NCBI GenBank assembly: GCA_034440135.1
Contig: JAWXBP010000149.1
Span: 1-36,516 of the forward strand
DNA: 36,516 bases
Origin: Planctomycetia bacterium
GTDB taxonomy: Bacteria; Planctomycetota; Planctomycetia; Pirellulales; JALHLM01
Direction of reading: 5' to 3'
This document shows positions 1 through 9,146 of this stretch, in pieces (position 1 is the stretch's first letter; each line of letters opens with the position of its first letter). A model generated the notes under the pieces. The model was given only the letters and a program-made list of their open reading frames with translations. It was not told the DNA's origin and did not search any database. Made by a program: the position numbers and the translations under genes.

Positions 1-2495
1 CCGTCACCGCGGTGACGGACGTGAACGGCTTCTATCGCTTCGACGGCCTCGCGCCGGGCGTGTACGGCGTGTCGGAAGTGCAGCCAGCGGCCTACATCGA
101 CGGTCTGGATGCTGCCGGCAATGCAGGCGGTAGCGTGGTGAACGACAAGATCACCGGCGCGCAGCTCAATGCCGGGCTGCATGGCGTGGAGTACAACTTC
201 GGCGAATTGATGCCCAGTTCGATCGCGGGGCGCGTGCATGCCGATTTGAACGGCGATTGCATTTACCAAGTTGGCGAGCCACTGCTCGGCGGCGTCGAAG
301 TGCGCCTGCTCAACACCGCGGGCACGGTGCTCGCCACGACCTTCACGGCCGCGGATGGCACTTACAAGTTCTCCGGCCTCGCGCCAGGCGTGTACTCCGT
401 ATTCGAAGTGCAACCGGCCGGCTATTTCGACGGCGGTGAAGAGCCCGGCAGCGCCGGCGGCACGGTATCCGGCAACGACTTGATCACCGACATCAACCTC
501 GGCGCGGGCGTGAACGCCACGGATTACGAGTTCTGCGAATCGCTGCCTGCGTCGATCGCGGGCAAGGTGTTCTCGGATCCCAATGGCGATACCGTGTTCG
601 ACGCCACGACCGGCAGCACGCCGATCGCCGGCGCCGTGATTGAATTGCTGAATAGCGACGGCAATGTGATCGCGACCACCGTCACCGACGCCAACGGCGC
701 GTACAGCTTCACGGGACTCGCTCCGGGCGTGTATCAACTACGCGAGCAGCAGCCGGCAGGATATTTCGACGGCGACGAAGTCGTCGGCAATGCCGGCGGC
801 GTGCTGGGCGGCGACGATTTCATGAAGGACATCGAGCTGACGAGCGGCGAAAACGGCGTGGAGTACAACTTCGCCGAACTGCCGCCCGCGACTTTGTCCG
901 GCTATGTCTATCAAGACGGGCCCACGATCCTGCTGGCCGACGGCGAGGAACTCGACGTCACGAAAGTCCGCGACGGCAAACGCACCGCGGATGATCGTGC
1001 CATCGCCAATGTGGTCGTTCGCTTGACCAACGAATTCGGCATCCCCGAGACCGACACGTTCGGCAAGACAATCGAAACCACGACTGACGCCAACGGCTAC
1101 TATCAATTCACCGGCCTGCGGCAAGGACGCTATGGCGTCGTGCAGGTGCAGCCGAAGGGATTTATTGACAGTCTCGACACAGCCGGCTCGCTCGGCGGCG
1201 CCGCGAGCAACGGGCAACCGGTTGCCGGCGCAGCGACCGAGGATCTCTTCAACCCGACGATCTATCCGCCGGACAGCGATACGATCTACGGCATTCAAGT
1301 CAACTTCGGCCAGCATGGCCAGGAATACAACTTCAGCGAAGTCATCACTGAGCAGCAGTCGGTGACCATCGATCCGCCGATTGTGACCAATCCGCCGCTG
1401 CTGCCGACGAACATCTCGCCGCCCTTTCCGCAACCGCTCGGTGCGCCGCCGGGGGTGCCGCAATACTTCAGCAGCATCGTCCCGCTGCCAAGCGAAGGGG
1501 GCGGGGGCGGCGGTACGCCGTACTCGTGGCACTTGAGCGTGATCGACGCCGGCTACCCGCGAGGGAAGTCGGAAACGGACACGCCCGATGTCCGCTTCAC
1601 CGCGATGCAATCGCAACTGTTCGCCTGGCGCCGCAACGCGGAAATGCTCGGCAAATCGCGGTGGACGGTACGCCGCGAATCGCCGGTGCGCGACATGCAG
1701 ATCGTGTTCGGCGCGAAAGGCAGCATCCCGGTCTCCGGCGATTTCAACGGCGACGGCAAGACCGAGGTCGGCGTGTATCTCGCTGGCCAGTGGTTCATCG
1801 ATCTCAACGGCAATGGCCTGTGGGACGACGACGATCTGTGGGCCAAGCTCGGCACGAACAATGATCTGCCCGTCACCGGCGATTGGGACGGCGACGGCAA
1901 GAGCGACATCGGCATCTACGGGCCCGAGTGGCCCGGTGATCCCCATGCCGTGGCGTTGGAACCCGGTCTGCCGGATGCGCAGAACCATCTGTCGGGCGTG
2001 GCCAAGAACGTGCCGCCGCGTCCGGAGGACGCCACGCACGGCCAGCGTTGGATGAAGCTCACGTCCGCCGGTCAATCGCGCGAAGACGTGATCGACCACG
2101 TGTTCTACTACGGCAATGCGCAGGATCTACCGGTCGCCGGCGATTGGAACGGCGACGGCGTCGATACGATTGGGCATTTCCGTGGCGGACGGTGGCGCTT
2201 GGACGTGGACGGCACCGGCACCCGGACGCGCGGCGATGTGGAGTTCACCTACGGCCGCGCCGGCGATCGCCCCGTGGTCGGCGACTTCAACACCGACGGC
2301 ACGGATGAAATCGGCGTGTTCCGCGACGGCAAGTGGTACATCGACACCGACGGCGATCACAAACTCACCGACAGCGACATGGTGATCGAATACGGCCGCG
2401 TCGGCGATCACCCGATTGTGGACGACTTCGACGGCGACGGCGAAGACGAAATCGGCGTCTACCGCGACGGGGAGTTGGAGTCGCGGGAGTTATAG
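1..2495 (+). CDS. SdrD_B-repeat / FG-GAP-like surface protein, 5' end outside window
   Basis: The reading frame is open from the left edge (codons from base 3) and the first visible residues are the middle of a repeat, so the true start lies upstream. At least four SdrD_B/Cna-B-like beta-sandwich repeats follow one another, each ending in a GLAPGVY-type motif and an EYNF-type strand (new repeats begin near visible residues 69, 180 and 293). A proline- and glycine-rich linker (about 450-510) joins them to a C-terminal block of about five FG-GAP/VCBS-like units carrying DxNxDGxxE calcium-loop motifs (for example GDFNGDGKTEVGVY). Such proteins are secreted or surface-bound adhesins or stalk proteins in planctomycetes. 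A calcium-stabilised extracellular role is inferred. No sorting signal or transmembrane segment is seen at the C-terminus, which ends shortly after the last Ca-loop unit. Confidence 0.85.
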   Translation, partial: VTAVTDVNGFYRFDGLAPGVYGVSEVQPAAYIDGLDAAGNAGGSVVNDKITGAQLNAGLHGVEYNFGELMPSSIAGRVHADLNGDCIYQVGEPLLGGVEVRLLNTAGTVLATTFTAADGTYKFSGLAPGVYSVFEVQPAGYFDGGEEPGSAGGTVSGNDLITDINLGAGVNATDYEFCESLPASIAGKVFSDPNGDTVFDATTGSTPIAGAVIELLNSDGNVIATTVTDANGAYSFTGLAPGVYQLREQQPAGYFDGDEVVGNAGGVLGGDDFMKDIELTSGENGVEYNFAELPPATLSGYVYQDGPTILLADGEELDVTKVRDGKRTADDRAIANVVVRLTNEFGIPETDTFGKTIETTTDANGYYQFTGLRQGRYGVVQVQPKGFIDSLDTAGSLGGAASNGQPVAGAATEDLFNPTIYPPDSDTIYGIQVNFGQHGQEYNFSEVITEQQSVTIDPPIVTNPPLLPTNISPPFPQPLGAPPGVPQYFSSIVPLPSEGGGGGGTPYSWHLSVIDAGYPRGKSETDTPDVRFTAMQSQLFAWRRNAEMLGKSRWTVRRESPVRDMQIVFGAKGSIPVSGDFNGDGKTEVGVYLAGQWFIDLNGNGLWDDDDLWAKLGTNNDLPVTGDWDGDGKSDIGIYGPEWPGDPHAVALEPGLPDAQNHLSGVAKNVPPRPEDATHGQRWMKLTSAGQSREDVIDHVFYYGNAQDLPVAGDWNGDGVDTIGHFRGGRWRLDVDGTGTRTRGDVEFTYGRAGDRPVVGDFNTDGTDEIGVFRDGKWYIDTDGDHKLTDSDMVIEYGRVGDHPIVDDFDGDGEDEIGVYRDGELESREL

Positions 2496-2512
2496 CGACC
2501 CCTGAACTGCGC

Positions 2513-2607
2513 GGGGAATGACGAATGGGCGTTGGATCGAGCTTGCCCGCTTGAATAACATGCAGTCATTCGTCATTCGAATTTGATTTGACATTCGTCA
2601 TTTCCCC
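2513..2607. repeat. Inverted repeat between convergent genes
   Basis: GGGGAATGACGAATG at 2513-2527 is mirrored by CATTCGTCATTTCCCC at 2592-2607, with one base inserted in the second arm. A third copy of the ATTCGTCATTCG core lies near 2567-2578. The element fills the gap between the surface-protein stop and the stop of the minus-strand AAA+ gene, so it could act as a bidirectional terminator. The AATGACGAATG core recurs in the intergenic repeat at 20310-20402, so it looks like a dispersed repeat, not a gene-specific signal. Confidence 0.6.
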
Positions 2608-2608
2608 C

Positions 2609-4027
2609 CTATGTTTCGTACACGATCCGCCCGTGTTGTTGCGCGCGGGAGATGCGGTCTGTGGCGTAGAGGCCGGCCAGGACGAATTCCACGCAGGAGG
2701 CTCGCACGGCCGGGTCGGACGAAGCGTTCACTTCGAAGGCCTTGTCCCAGGCCGGTGGGACGCGTTTCAAGCGATCGGCGTAGGCCGCGGATGGCAGCAG
2801 GTCGCCGACTTCGATCTTTACGCCGGACGTGAAGATCTTGCCGATTTCGTCGAGGCCATGGCGATCGACGTATTCGTCAAACACCGTCTTGATCGCTTCG
2901 GCCAGAATCGCGTCGAGCACCTGGCGCTCTGACATCTGGTGGCTGCTCATCAGGTCGAGCTCCAGCTTGCCGAGCGACGAGGAGTACAGGTGGCCGAGGT
3001 CGCTGATCCGCGGCACGGCCGGACGTTCTCCCAATCGCACGGCGCGTTGGCGCGTGCTGGCGATCATCGTGCGATAGTTCGCGAGGCTGAAGCGGGCGCT
3101 GACGCCGGAACTTTGATCGACGTACTTCGAGCGCCGCGCCGCGATGCTGATCTGCTCCACGACTTCGCGCATGAAATACGGCACGACGACTGGAAAATCG
3201 CCGCCCAGGTCGACGCCCGCTTCCTGGTCGATGATTTGAATCCCCAGCGATCGCTCGCGCGGGTAGTGGGTTTGAATCAGCGAGCCGATGCGATCCTTCA
3301 ACTGCGGAATCACTTTGCCGGAACGGTTGTACGTCGACGGGTTCGCGCTGAAGAGAATGAGAATGTCGAGATCGAAGCGAATCGGGTAACCGCGAATCTG
3401 CACGTCGCGTTCTTCCAGGATGTTGAACAAACCGACCTGAACTAACTCGTCGAGTTCTGGCAGTTCGTTTACTGCGAAGATGCCGCGATGCATGCGGGGG
3501 ATCAAGCCGAAGTGGAGCGCCTCCTCGGCGGCCATGCTGACTCCGCCGGCTAGCTTGGCGGGATCGATCTCGCCGATGATATCGGCGAACTTGGTGCCCG
3601 GAGCTAAGCGCTCGGCGTAGCGATCTTCGCGCCGCCACCAGCCGATCGGGATTTTTTCTTCCGGGAACGTCGCAATCGCTTTTCGACCGGCCGATGTGAT
3701 TGGCCGGTACGGATCGTCGTGGACGGGAATCTCGGGCAGATCGATGTAGGGAATCGCGTCGTCCATAAAGCGGCCGATCAACCGCATCAGCCGGCTCTTG
3801 CCTTGTCCTTTCTCGCCCAGGAACAGCATGTCGTGCTGCGCCAGGAGCGCCAGGTTGATCTCCGGCACAACTGTGTCGTCGTAGCCGACGATGCCGGGAT
3901 ACAACTCATCTCCGGAGGCCAAAGCGCGGAGGAAATTATCGTGAATCTCTTGTTTGACCGATTTGGATTTCCAACCGCTGGCGCGCAGATCGCGCAAATT
4001 CGTGGGCCGGGACGGGGCAGGCGACAT
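2609..4027 (-). CDS. MoxR/magnesium-chelatase-I-type AAA+ ATPase
   Basis: A 472-residue cytoplasmic AAA+ ATPase of the helix-2-insert clade (MoxR/ChlI-like), expected to remodel partner proteins using ATP. Walker A is GEKGQGKS (71-78). The Walker B strand [11 protein letters not shown] (182-192) carries Asn-Glu where Asp-Glu is usual. Sensor 1 is in LFSANPS (about 225-231) and a putative arginine finger is in LKDRIGS (about 243-249). The C-terminal lid and a helical tail run to the end. The ATG at 4027 was chosen because the upstream extension is low-complexity and unlike the family; GGGAG sits 11 bases before it, and an in-frame GTG four codons earlier is an alternative. MoxR-type ATPases usually sit beside a von Willebrand A protein. 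None is adjacent, so the partner is elsewhere or unknown. Confidence 0.85.
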   Translation of the reverse strand: MSPAPSRPTNLRDLRASGWKSKSVKQEIHDNFLRALASGDELYPGIVGYDDTVVPEINLALLAQHDMLFLGEKGQGKSRLMRLIGRFMDDAIPYIDLPEIPVHDDPYRPITSAGRKAIATFPEEKIPIGWWRREDRYAERLAPGTKFADIIGEIDPAKLAGGVSMAAEEALHFGLIPRMHRGIFAVNELPELDELVQVGLFNILEERDVQIRGYPIRFDLDILILFSANPSTYNRSGKVIPQLKDRIGSLIQTHYPRERSLGIQIIDQEAGVDLGGDFPVVVPYFMREVVEQISIAARRSKYVDQSSGVSARFSLANYRTMIASTRQRAVRLGERPAVPRISDLGHLYSSSLGKLELDLMSSHQMSERQVLDAILAEAIKTVFDEYVDRHGLDEIGKIFTSGVKIEVGDLLPSAAYADRLKRVPPAWDKAFEVNASSDPAVRASCVEFVLAGLYATDRISRAQQHGRIVYET

Positions 4028-4180
4028 CAGGCGGGGCACTCCCAAGAGGTATTTCGGACCGGGCGGACGTAGGATTATAGCGCGGCCGGGCTGGGTGGAA
4101 AGCAGCCATGACAGGCCTGCCGCTAAATACCAACCCGAGGCGCAAGCGAGGGGGAAAGAACCTCGTCGTACTACCCATCT

Positions 4181-4370
4181 AGGAGCGGCCCGCGAAATAC
4201 GCGAAACACGCAAAAGGCATGATTTAGCAGGAGGTTCCGAAAGCGATGCCACGCGAAATCGCTGCCTTTGTTTTCGACATACACCAGCATGTATCCCCTA
4301 CGGAGCATCCGTTCGGATTTCACAACGTTTCCACTTTTTGCGTGTTTTGCGTGTTTCGCGGGCCGCTCTG
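4181..4370. repeat. MITE-like or REP-like inverted-repeat element
   Basis: This lies in the 516-base gap 4028-4543. GGAGCGGCCCGCGAAA begins the left arm (4182-4216) and its near-perfect reverse complement ends at 4369. The arms are about 35 bases with few mismatches, and contain tandem CGCGAAA/ACGCAAAA motifs. The roughly 115-base centre holds smaller palindromes (AGCGAT/ATCGCT) and no credible ORF. The tetramer ATCT occurs just outside both arms, too short to call a target-site duplication. The rest of the gap, 4028-4180, shows only a short stretch near 4126-4153 that resembles a dispersed repeat; I see no gene there. Confidence 0.55.
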
Positions 4371-4461
4371 AATCTCCGAAAACGACGTGTAGCACTACGA
4401 ACGTGACGATGAAAGTCTGAGTGTTAGGTCGCTGTTCGTTTATACCGTGCCTGCCAACTGC

Positions 4462-4491
4462 TTGACTTCCTCGTCACCGACTGCCGACAAT
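4462..4491 (+). promoter_or_regulatory. Sigma-70-like promoter for the TPR gene
   Basis: TTGACT (4462-4467, five of six matches to TTGACA) is followed after 18 bases by GACAAT (4486-4491, four of six matches to TATAAT). Transcription would start about 45 bases before the ATG at 4544. This is a consensus match only; planctomycete promoters may deviate. Confidence 0.4.
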
Positions 4492-4543
4492 GCAACGAAC
4501 CGCGAAAATGCTTCCAAAAAACCTCTCGTAAGGACCGTTGGTC

Positions 4544-7504
4544 ATGAAACGCGTGGGGCGCACTCTTCCGTTCGCTGGCCTAGTTGCGATTCTGTGCTGT
4601 TCCTGGGCGACGTCTCCGGCCGCCGCGCAAACTGCGGCCGAGCCGCCGGTGTTTTGTCTCGACATCACGCACAACTTCCGCGTGATGGACAACGGCGGCG
4701 AAACGCAGGTCACGATCATTCGCGAAATGGCGCGGCAGGCGATGCTGATCGCCGCGCGGCATGAACTGGGCCAAATCACGCGCGACGCCGTGATCGGCGA
4801 CACGATGCCAACGTCGGGCGCGTACTCGACGTGGCTATTGGATTTCGAGCCGGAAGAACCGAACAAGATCACGCTCTTTTCCGGACAGAAGCCGCCGCTC
4901 AAGGAACAAGGGAGCTTCACCTGGAGCACCAAGGGAGTGAATCGTTACCGATTGATGTACGCCTCGTGGGAAGAAAAGTCCCGCACGGAGTTTCCGGCGC
5001 TATTGTCCAAGGCCGGCGTCAAGGGCGCGCCGTTGACGTGGAAGCCGGAGGCCGCGGTCGCGGAGGACATCGAACCGCTGCTGGAACAGATGACGTTGAT
5101 CTCACAGTTCCGCGCCGCGCGCAAGTTGCATACATCGATGCGTGAAGATGGCGAATCCCCGGCGCGGCTGGCCGCGCTGGTGCGCTGCTATGCGAATCTC
5201 GGCGTGCTCACCGAAACGCATTGGTCGCAGGAGCGGCACGTTTATCTGGCCCGCTCGGTGCTCTACGGCCAACGCCTCGTCGCCAAGCAGCCGGAAAACG
5301 CCTCGGCGCTGTGGCATCGCGGCTACGCCTATTCGCTCAGCGGCATGCATCAGAACGCGCTCGAGGATTGGGAGGAAGCCGAAAAAGCGCCCGATCGCGC
5401 CGGCGCGGCGCTGCCCTATTGGATCGAGGCCGCGCAGCACAACGTCCGCAGCGATCTGGACGCGCTCGCGCAACTGAAAGCGCGGGAACCCAAGGGCGCG
5501 CAGCTTTGCGACCTGTTGCGCTATCACGTCGTCGAACAATCGGACGGTGCGAATTACATCGTTACGATGGCCCTCGAAACGCTGCCGAACATGCCGGAGT
5601 GCTACCGGATTCACGACGGGCTTTGTACCTTCGGCGGCGTGAGCGTCAAGCATGGCGCAACGGCGCAGGCGCCGCAGATCCTCGCGTCGACCATCTACAC
5701 GCGGCTGGATGAGATCGACGACCTGCCCCCCGCGGTCAAGAAGCGGGTCAAGGAAGGGACCGGCGGCGGAGGCATCCTGGGCAATATCTTCGGCGAGGAC
5801 GAATCGCCGGAGAAAGAATTCAAGCTCCGCAACAAGGTCATCAAGGCGCTGTGGGACGCCTCGGACGTCGCCGCCAAGCCGGACCCGAAGAACGCGAAAC
5901 CGTCGTTCGACACGAGCGAACCCTCCTGGGCGGCGCTCGGCAAGATGATCAACGAAGTTTCGTTCCTGCAAGTCATGCGGCGGATCACGTTCGAGAGCGA
6001 TTCGCTGGCCGTCGATCCTGAGCAATCCGTGGCGTTTTTCCGTCCGTTGGTAGCGCAGCATCCCTATCGCGGTTTCCTGGACACACGGAACTGGGACCTG
6101 GACGAAAAACTCGCGGCGGTCAAGACGCTGCAAGGCTCGATCGACTACGACACGCTCGAAATCCACGCCAGCCCGCTCTATCACACGATTTGGGCCTGCG
6201 ACAAGGAGGCCGGCAAATTGCTCTATGACGCCGCCTGGAGCCATCAAAGCAACACGCTCTGGGAGCTCGTCGTCCGCCATCGGCTTTCGCCGCAGAACGA
6301 TGAGGACTCGGCCGAAATCATGAAAGTGGCGATGCCTTACTCGCCGTTGGGGCGATTGTTGCAGATTGAAGATCAGTGGGACCAGGTGAAGGAGCACGCC
6401 GCGGATTGGGAACGCGAAAGTCAATCGTGGCCGCTGGTCCTGCGAGCGCTGGGCCTGCGCTACAGCAATGAACAGCAATGGGACGCCGCGGAGCGCTGCT
6501 TCCAGCGCGCAGTCGAAGTCGATCCTTCTCTCGAAAGCCACCGGTCGCTCGCCGCGATGTATCGGAAACGCGGCGACAAGGATCGCTGGCTGGCGACGCT
6601 CGAAGCCTATCTCGACAAGCCGGACTACGGTCTCGGGCACGCCCAGGTGCGCGTGCAAATCGCGGACGCCTACGCTTACGACCGCGAATGGGACAAGGCC
6701 GTCCCCTACGCCAATGAAGCTGCCGAAACCTGGGCCGGCTGGGCGTTGAGCTCCGCCGGCTGCACGCACGAGGCCCTGGAGGACTTCGAAACCGCGGAGC
6801 AATGGTTCGCGAATCTTTCGGAACGCTATCGAAGTAGTGCGTTGGAATGGTATTTCTTCTGCCGCCGCACCGGCAGCGGTCGTCTGGATGAAGCGATGGA
6901 GATGGCCGAAAGCGCGTCCGTCGAACGCGGCACCCTCGACAACGCCGACCTGGGCACATTTCTCGTCTTGCAGGATCAGCCTGCGGAGGCGGTCGATCTA
7001 TTCCTCGTCGCTTTCGAGCGCAACGAGTGGCATGCCGACTACGGTCTCTCCGCGGCGTTCGCGGCACACGCGGCCGGCGACTACCAGCGACGCGACGAGA
7101 TTCTGCAAATGGTCAAGGAGAAAAGCCCTAGCTATGTCGTCTCAGGCCCGAACACGCCGCGCACCGATTTGCTTGGTTTGACGGACATGATGATCGCGGG
7201 TTTCGACGGCGAAAAAGCGAAACCGCTCGACATCGCGGCCGTGGAAAAACTGCCGTTCGAGCGTAACAAACTTGCCGAGATCTCGTTCCGCTACTTCGTC
7301 GGAAAATACGAGATGATCGCCGGCGAGAAAGCAGAGGCGATTCGCCAATTCAAAATCGCAGTCGCCTCGCCCGAGCCAGCCGATAATGAGCGCACGCTGG
7401 CGGCGGTCGAACTTCGCACGCTGGGCGTAGCGCCGGAGGACTACCTCGGCTTACTCCGCACGGGCTTCCCGGTCAAGGAAGGGCCATCGGCCGAAGCGAA
7501 GTAA
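4544..7504 (+). CDS. Exported TPR-repeat protein, 986 residues
   Basis: The ATG at 4544 has AAGGA nine bases upstream, preferred over an in-frame TTG six bases earlier. The N-terminus is a classical signal peptide (MKRVGR, hydrophobic core FAGLVAILCC, then SPAAAQ as the likely cleavage zone near residue 28). The rest is soluble and mostly helical. TPR-like helix pairs are clearest near residues 240-290 (ASALWHRGYAYSLSGMHQNA region) and 625-760 (QQWDAAERCFQRAVEVDPS and following repeats). A short Gly/Asp-rich linker, GTGGGGILGNIFGEDESPE, sits near 405-425. TPR arrays are protein-binding scaffolds, so a periplasmic or paryphoplasmic adaptor role is inferred, with no specific partner. No enzymatic motif was recognised. 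It seems monocistronic or loosely linked to the following GNAT gene. Confidence 0.8.
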   Translation: MKRVGRTLPFAGLVAILCCSWATSPAAAQTAAEPPVFCLDITHNFRVMDNGGETQVTIIREMARQAMLIAARHELGQITRDAVIGDTMPTSGAYSTWLLDFEPEEPNKITLFSGQKPPLKEQGSFTWSTKGVNRYRLMYASWEEKSRTEFPALLSKAGVKGAPLTWKPEAAVAEDIEPLLEQMTLISQFRAARKLHTSMREDGESPARLAALVRCYANLGVLTETHWSQERHVYLARSVLYGQRLVAKQPENASALWHRGYAYSLSGMHQNALEDWEEAEKAPDRAGAALPYWIEAAQHNVRSDLDALAQLKAREPKGAQLCDLLRYHVVEQSDGANYIVTMALETLPNMPECYRIHDGLCTFGGVSVKHGATAQAPQILASTIYTRLDEIDDLPPAVKKRVKEGTGGGGILGNIFGEDESPEKEFKLRNKVIKALWDASDVAAKPDPKNAKPSFDTSEPSWAALGKMINEVSFLQVMRRITFESDSLAVDPEQSVAFFRPLVAQHPYRGFLDTRNWDLDEKLAAVKTLQGSIDYDTLEIHASPLYHTIWACDKEAGKLLYDAAWSHQSNTLWELVVRHRLSPQNDEDSAEIMKVAMPYSPLGRLLQIEDQWDQVKEHAADWERESQSWPLVLRALGLRYSNEQQWDAAERCFQRAVEVDPSLESHRSLAAMYRKRGDKDRWLATLEAYLDKPDYGLGHAQVRVQIADAYAYDREWDKAVPYANEAAETWAGWALSSAGCTHEALEDFETAEQWFANLSERYRSSALEWYFFCRRTGSGRLDEAMEMAESASVERGTLDNADLGTFLVLQDQPAEAVDLFLVAFERNEWHADYGLSAAFAAHAAGDYQRRDEILQMVKEKSPSYVVSGPNTPRTDLLGLTDMMIAGFDGEKAKPLDIAAVEKLPFERNKLAEISFRYFVGKYEMIAGEKAEAIRQFKIAVASPEPADNERTLAAVELRTLGVAPEDYLGLLRTGFPVKEGPSAEAK

Positions 7505-7544
7505 CGACGCAACGTATCGCGTTGACTCATGCCGAGCGACTTCC

Positions 7545-8069
7545 ATGACGCGACTAACCTTTCGCGAGGCGACTTCGGAGGATGTGCCGGAATTGGCGGC
7601 CTTGCATGTCGTCACATGGGCGGCGACGTACCCACACGTTGCGCGGCCGCCGACGCTTGAGCTTCGCGAGCGGCAGTGGCGCGACGCGTTTGAGAACCAA
7701 GATGGAACTTGGTTCTGCTACTTGGCCGTCGACGCCGCGGAAAGATACGAGCGCCTTGTCGGCTTCGCGAAGGGGCAAGACTACAGTTCGCCGGAATTGC
7801 CCGAATTTGCCGGCGAGTTAAGCAAGATCTACTTGCTCCAGGAATGTCAGCGTCAGGGCTGGGGACGGCAGTTGCTTGGCCATGTCGTGCGCAGATTTCT
7901 CGAACGCGGCGTTCATTCGATGCTGCTCTTCGCCGACGCGCAAAACCCGTCCTGCCGCTTCTATGAAGCCCTCGGCGCGGAACACTTGCTCGACAGCGCC
8001 GGCCAGTTCCACGGCGGCTATGGCTGGCGAAACCTCGAAAAACTCGCGGAAATCTGCCCGGCTTCGTAG
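7545..8069 (+). CDS. GNAT-family N-acetyltransferase
   Basis: A 174-residue single-domain GNAT protein, expected to transfer an acetyl group from acetyl-CoA to an unknown amine. The acetyl-CoA-binding motif A is visible as KIYLLQECQRQGWGRQLL (about 98-115; the Q/R-x-x-G-x-G pyrophosphate loop is RQGWGR). This is followed by the expected helix and the late strand/tyrosine element NPSCRFYEALGAE (about 138-150). The N-terminus (TFREATSEDVPELAALH) is the usual beta1-alpha1 start. Substrate cannot be inferred. It lies 40 bases after the TPR gene. No strong Shine-Dalgarno sequence precedes the ATG, which fits the family's N-terminus. Confidence 0.88.
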   Translation: MTRLTFREATSEDVPELAALHVVTWAATYPHVARPPTLELRERQWRDAFENQDGTWFCYLAVDAAERYERLVGFAKGQDYSSPELPEFAGELSKIYLLQECQRQGWGRQLLGHVVRRFLERGVHSMLLFADAQNPSCRFYEALGAEHLLDSAGQFHGGYGWRNLEKLAEICPAS

Positions 8070-8232
8070 CCGTCCGTGTTCAGTTTCGGCGTTCCGGGCG
8101 ACTGGCGTCGTGCAGCGCATTGTAAATAAACTAAGAAATCTCCCGTTGGTTGTCGATCGTACTGCCTCCCGCACGACCAATAGGTGTTCGAGGGCAAGCA
8201 ACACCTTCTCTACCGGAAACAGGACACGTGCC

Positions 8233-8433
8233 ATGAAGACTTATTCCCGCCATCCTAATCGAGGCAACGACCACCAATTGGCCCACGTGATCGAACCGCT
8301 GGCCAGCTACATCTGTTCCTCGAACCGCCCGCAGTGCGCCCTGGCCTCGGTGCTCGCGATGCTGGTAAGCGAAGTCGAGCAAACGATTCAAGCCGCGAAC
8401 TCGCACCTGGCTTCGAGCGTCAAGAGCAACTGA
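8233..8433 (+). CDS. Small protein, 66 residues, unknown function
   Basis: AGGA lies eight bases before the ATG at 8233. The product begins MKTYSRHPNR, has a mixed helical centre (HVIEPLASYICSS, SVLAMLVSEVEQTIQAANSH), and contains two cysteines in CSSNRPQC. No signal peptide, transmembrane segment or known family was recognised. It stands alone between the GNAT and SRPBCC genes. The preceding 163 bases (8070-8232) include an AT-rich patch (TTGTAAATAAACTAAG near 8120) that could hold a promoter, but no clear hexamer pair was found. The good ribosome-binding site argues that it is real; conservation in relatives would decide. Confidence 0.55.
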   Translation: MKTYSRHPNRGNDHQLAHVIEPLASYICSSNRPQCALASVLAMLVSEVEQTIQAANSHLASSVKSN

Positions 8434-8575
8434 CTGCAATGGCCTCCGGGGGCTTCTCGAAGTGAATGAAGTCGGCTACTCGTGAGAGCCAATCGGACGA
8501 TGTAAACTAGCAGGCCGAAGGCCATAACACTGCTCAATCACAATTCGTTGATGCCCTCCGGAGTAACGTCGTCCC

Positions 8576-9112
8576 ATGCTTTACTGGATTCTTAGTATCG
8601 TCGCCGTACTTGTCGCGTTGCTGGTCATTTTCATTGCCTTGCGGCCGAGCGAATACACGGTGACTCGCACGGGCAAGATGAAGGCCCCGCCCGCGAAGGT
8701 GTTCGAGCACGTCAACGACTTCCGCAAGTGGACCGCCTGGTCTCCCTGGGAGCAGATCGATCCCAACCTGCAGCGCACCCATAGCGGCGCTGCGCAGGGC
8801 GTCGGCGCGAAGTATCACTGGGTCGGCGGTAAGAACGTGGGCGAAGGCGAGATGACCATTACAGAGAGCCGCCCGAGCGACTTGATCCGCATCAAACTGG
8901 AATTCATTAAGCCGTTCGCCTCGATCTGCGACACGTTGTTCACCTTCACGCCAGAAGGAGATCAAACCGTGATGACCTGGAAAATGGAAGGCAAACACAA
9001 TTTCGTCCCCAAGGCGATGTGCCTCTTCATGAACATGGACAAGATGATCGGCGACCAGTTCGAAAAAGGCCTGACGACGATGAAGAACGTTGTCGAAGGC
9101 AAAACGGCCTAG
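8576..9112 (+). CDS. Membrane-anchored SRPBCC/polyketide-cyclase-like protein
   Basis: A 178-residue protein with an N-terminal membrane helix (LYWILSIVAVLVALLVIFIAL, about 2-22) followed by an SRPBCC (START/Bet v1-like) domain. The family hallmark is the start RTGKMKAPPAKVFEHVNDFRKWTAWSPWEQIDPN (about 32-65), then GVGAKYHWVGGKNVGEGEMTI and the C-terminal long helix around MDKMIGDQFEKGLTTMK. SRPBCC domains bind hydrophobic ligands in a deep pocket; ligand and reaction are unknown here. GGAG lies 12 bases upstream of the ATG. It is followed after 34 bases by the DoxX-like gene, so the two are probably co-transcribed and both sit at the membrane. Confidence 0.85.
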   Translation: MLYWILSIVAVLVALLVIFIALRPSEYTVTRTGKMKAPPAKVFEHVNDFRKWTAWSPWEQIDPNLQRTHSGAAQGVGAKYHWVGGKNVGEGEMTITESRPSDLIRIKLEFIKPFASICDTLFTFTPEGDQTVMTWKMEGKHNFVPKAMCLFMNMDKMIGDQFEKGLTTMKNVVEGKTA

Positions 9113-9146
9113 CTCATGCACATTTCCTCGCAATCAGGACATTCCC

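Noticed and set aside
738-2099. Long open frame on the minus strand opposite the surface protein
   Set aside because: It lies entirely antisense to a clear repeat protein; long opposite frames are expected in GC-rich coding DNA and its product is low-complexity Arg/Val/Ala.
4181-4370. Insertion sequence with a transposase
   Set aside because: No coding frame inside and no credible target duplication; only four bases match at the flanks.
5102-6802. 566-codon minus-strand frame opposite the TPR gene
   Set aside because: Antisense shadow of the TPR reading frame; no family features, ribosome-binding site or domain.
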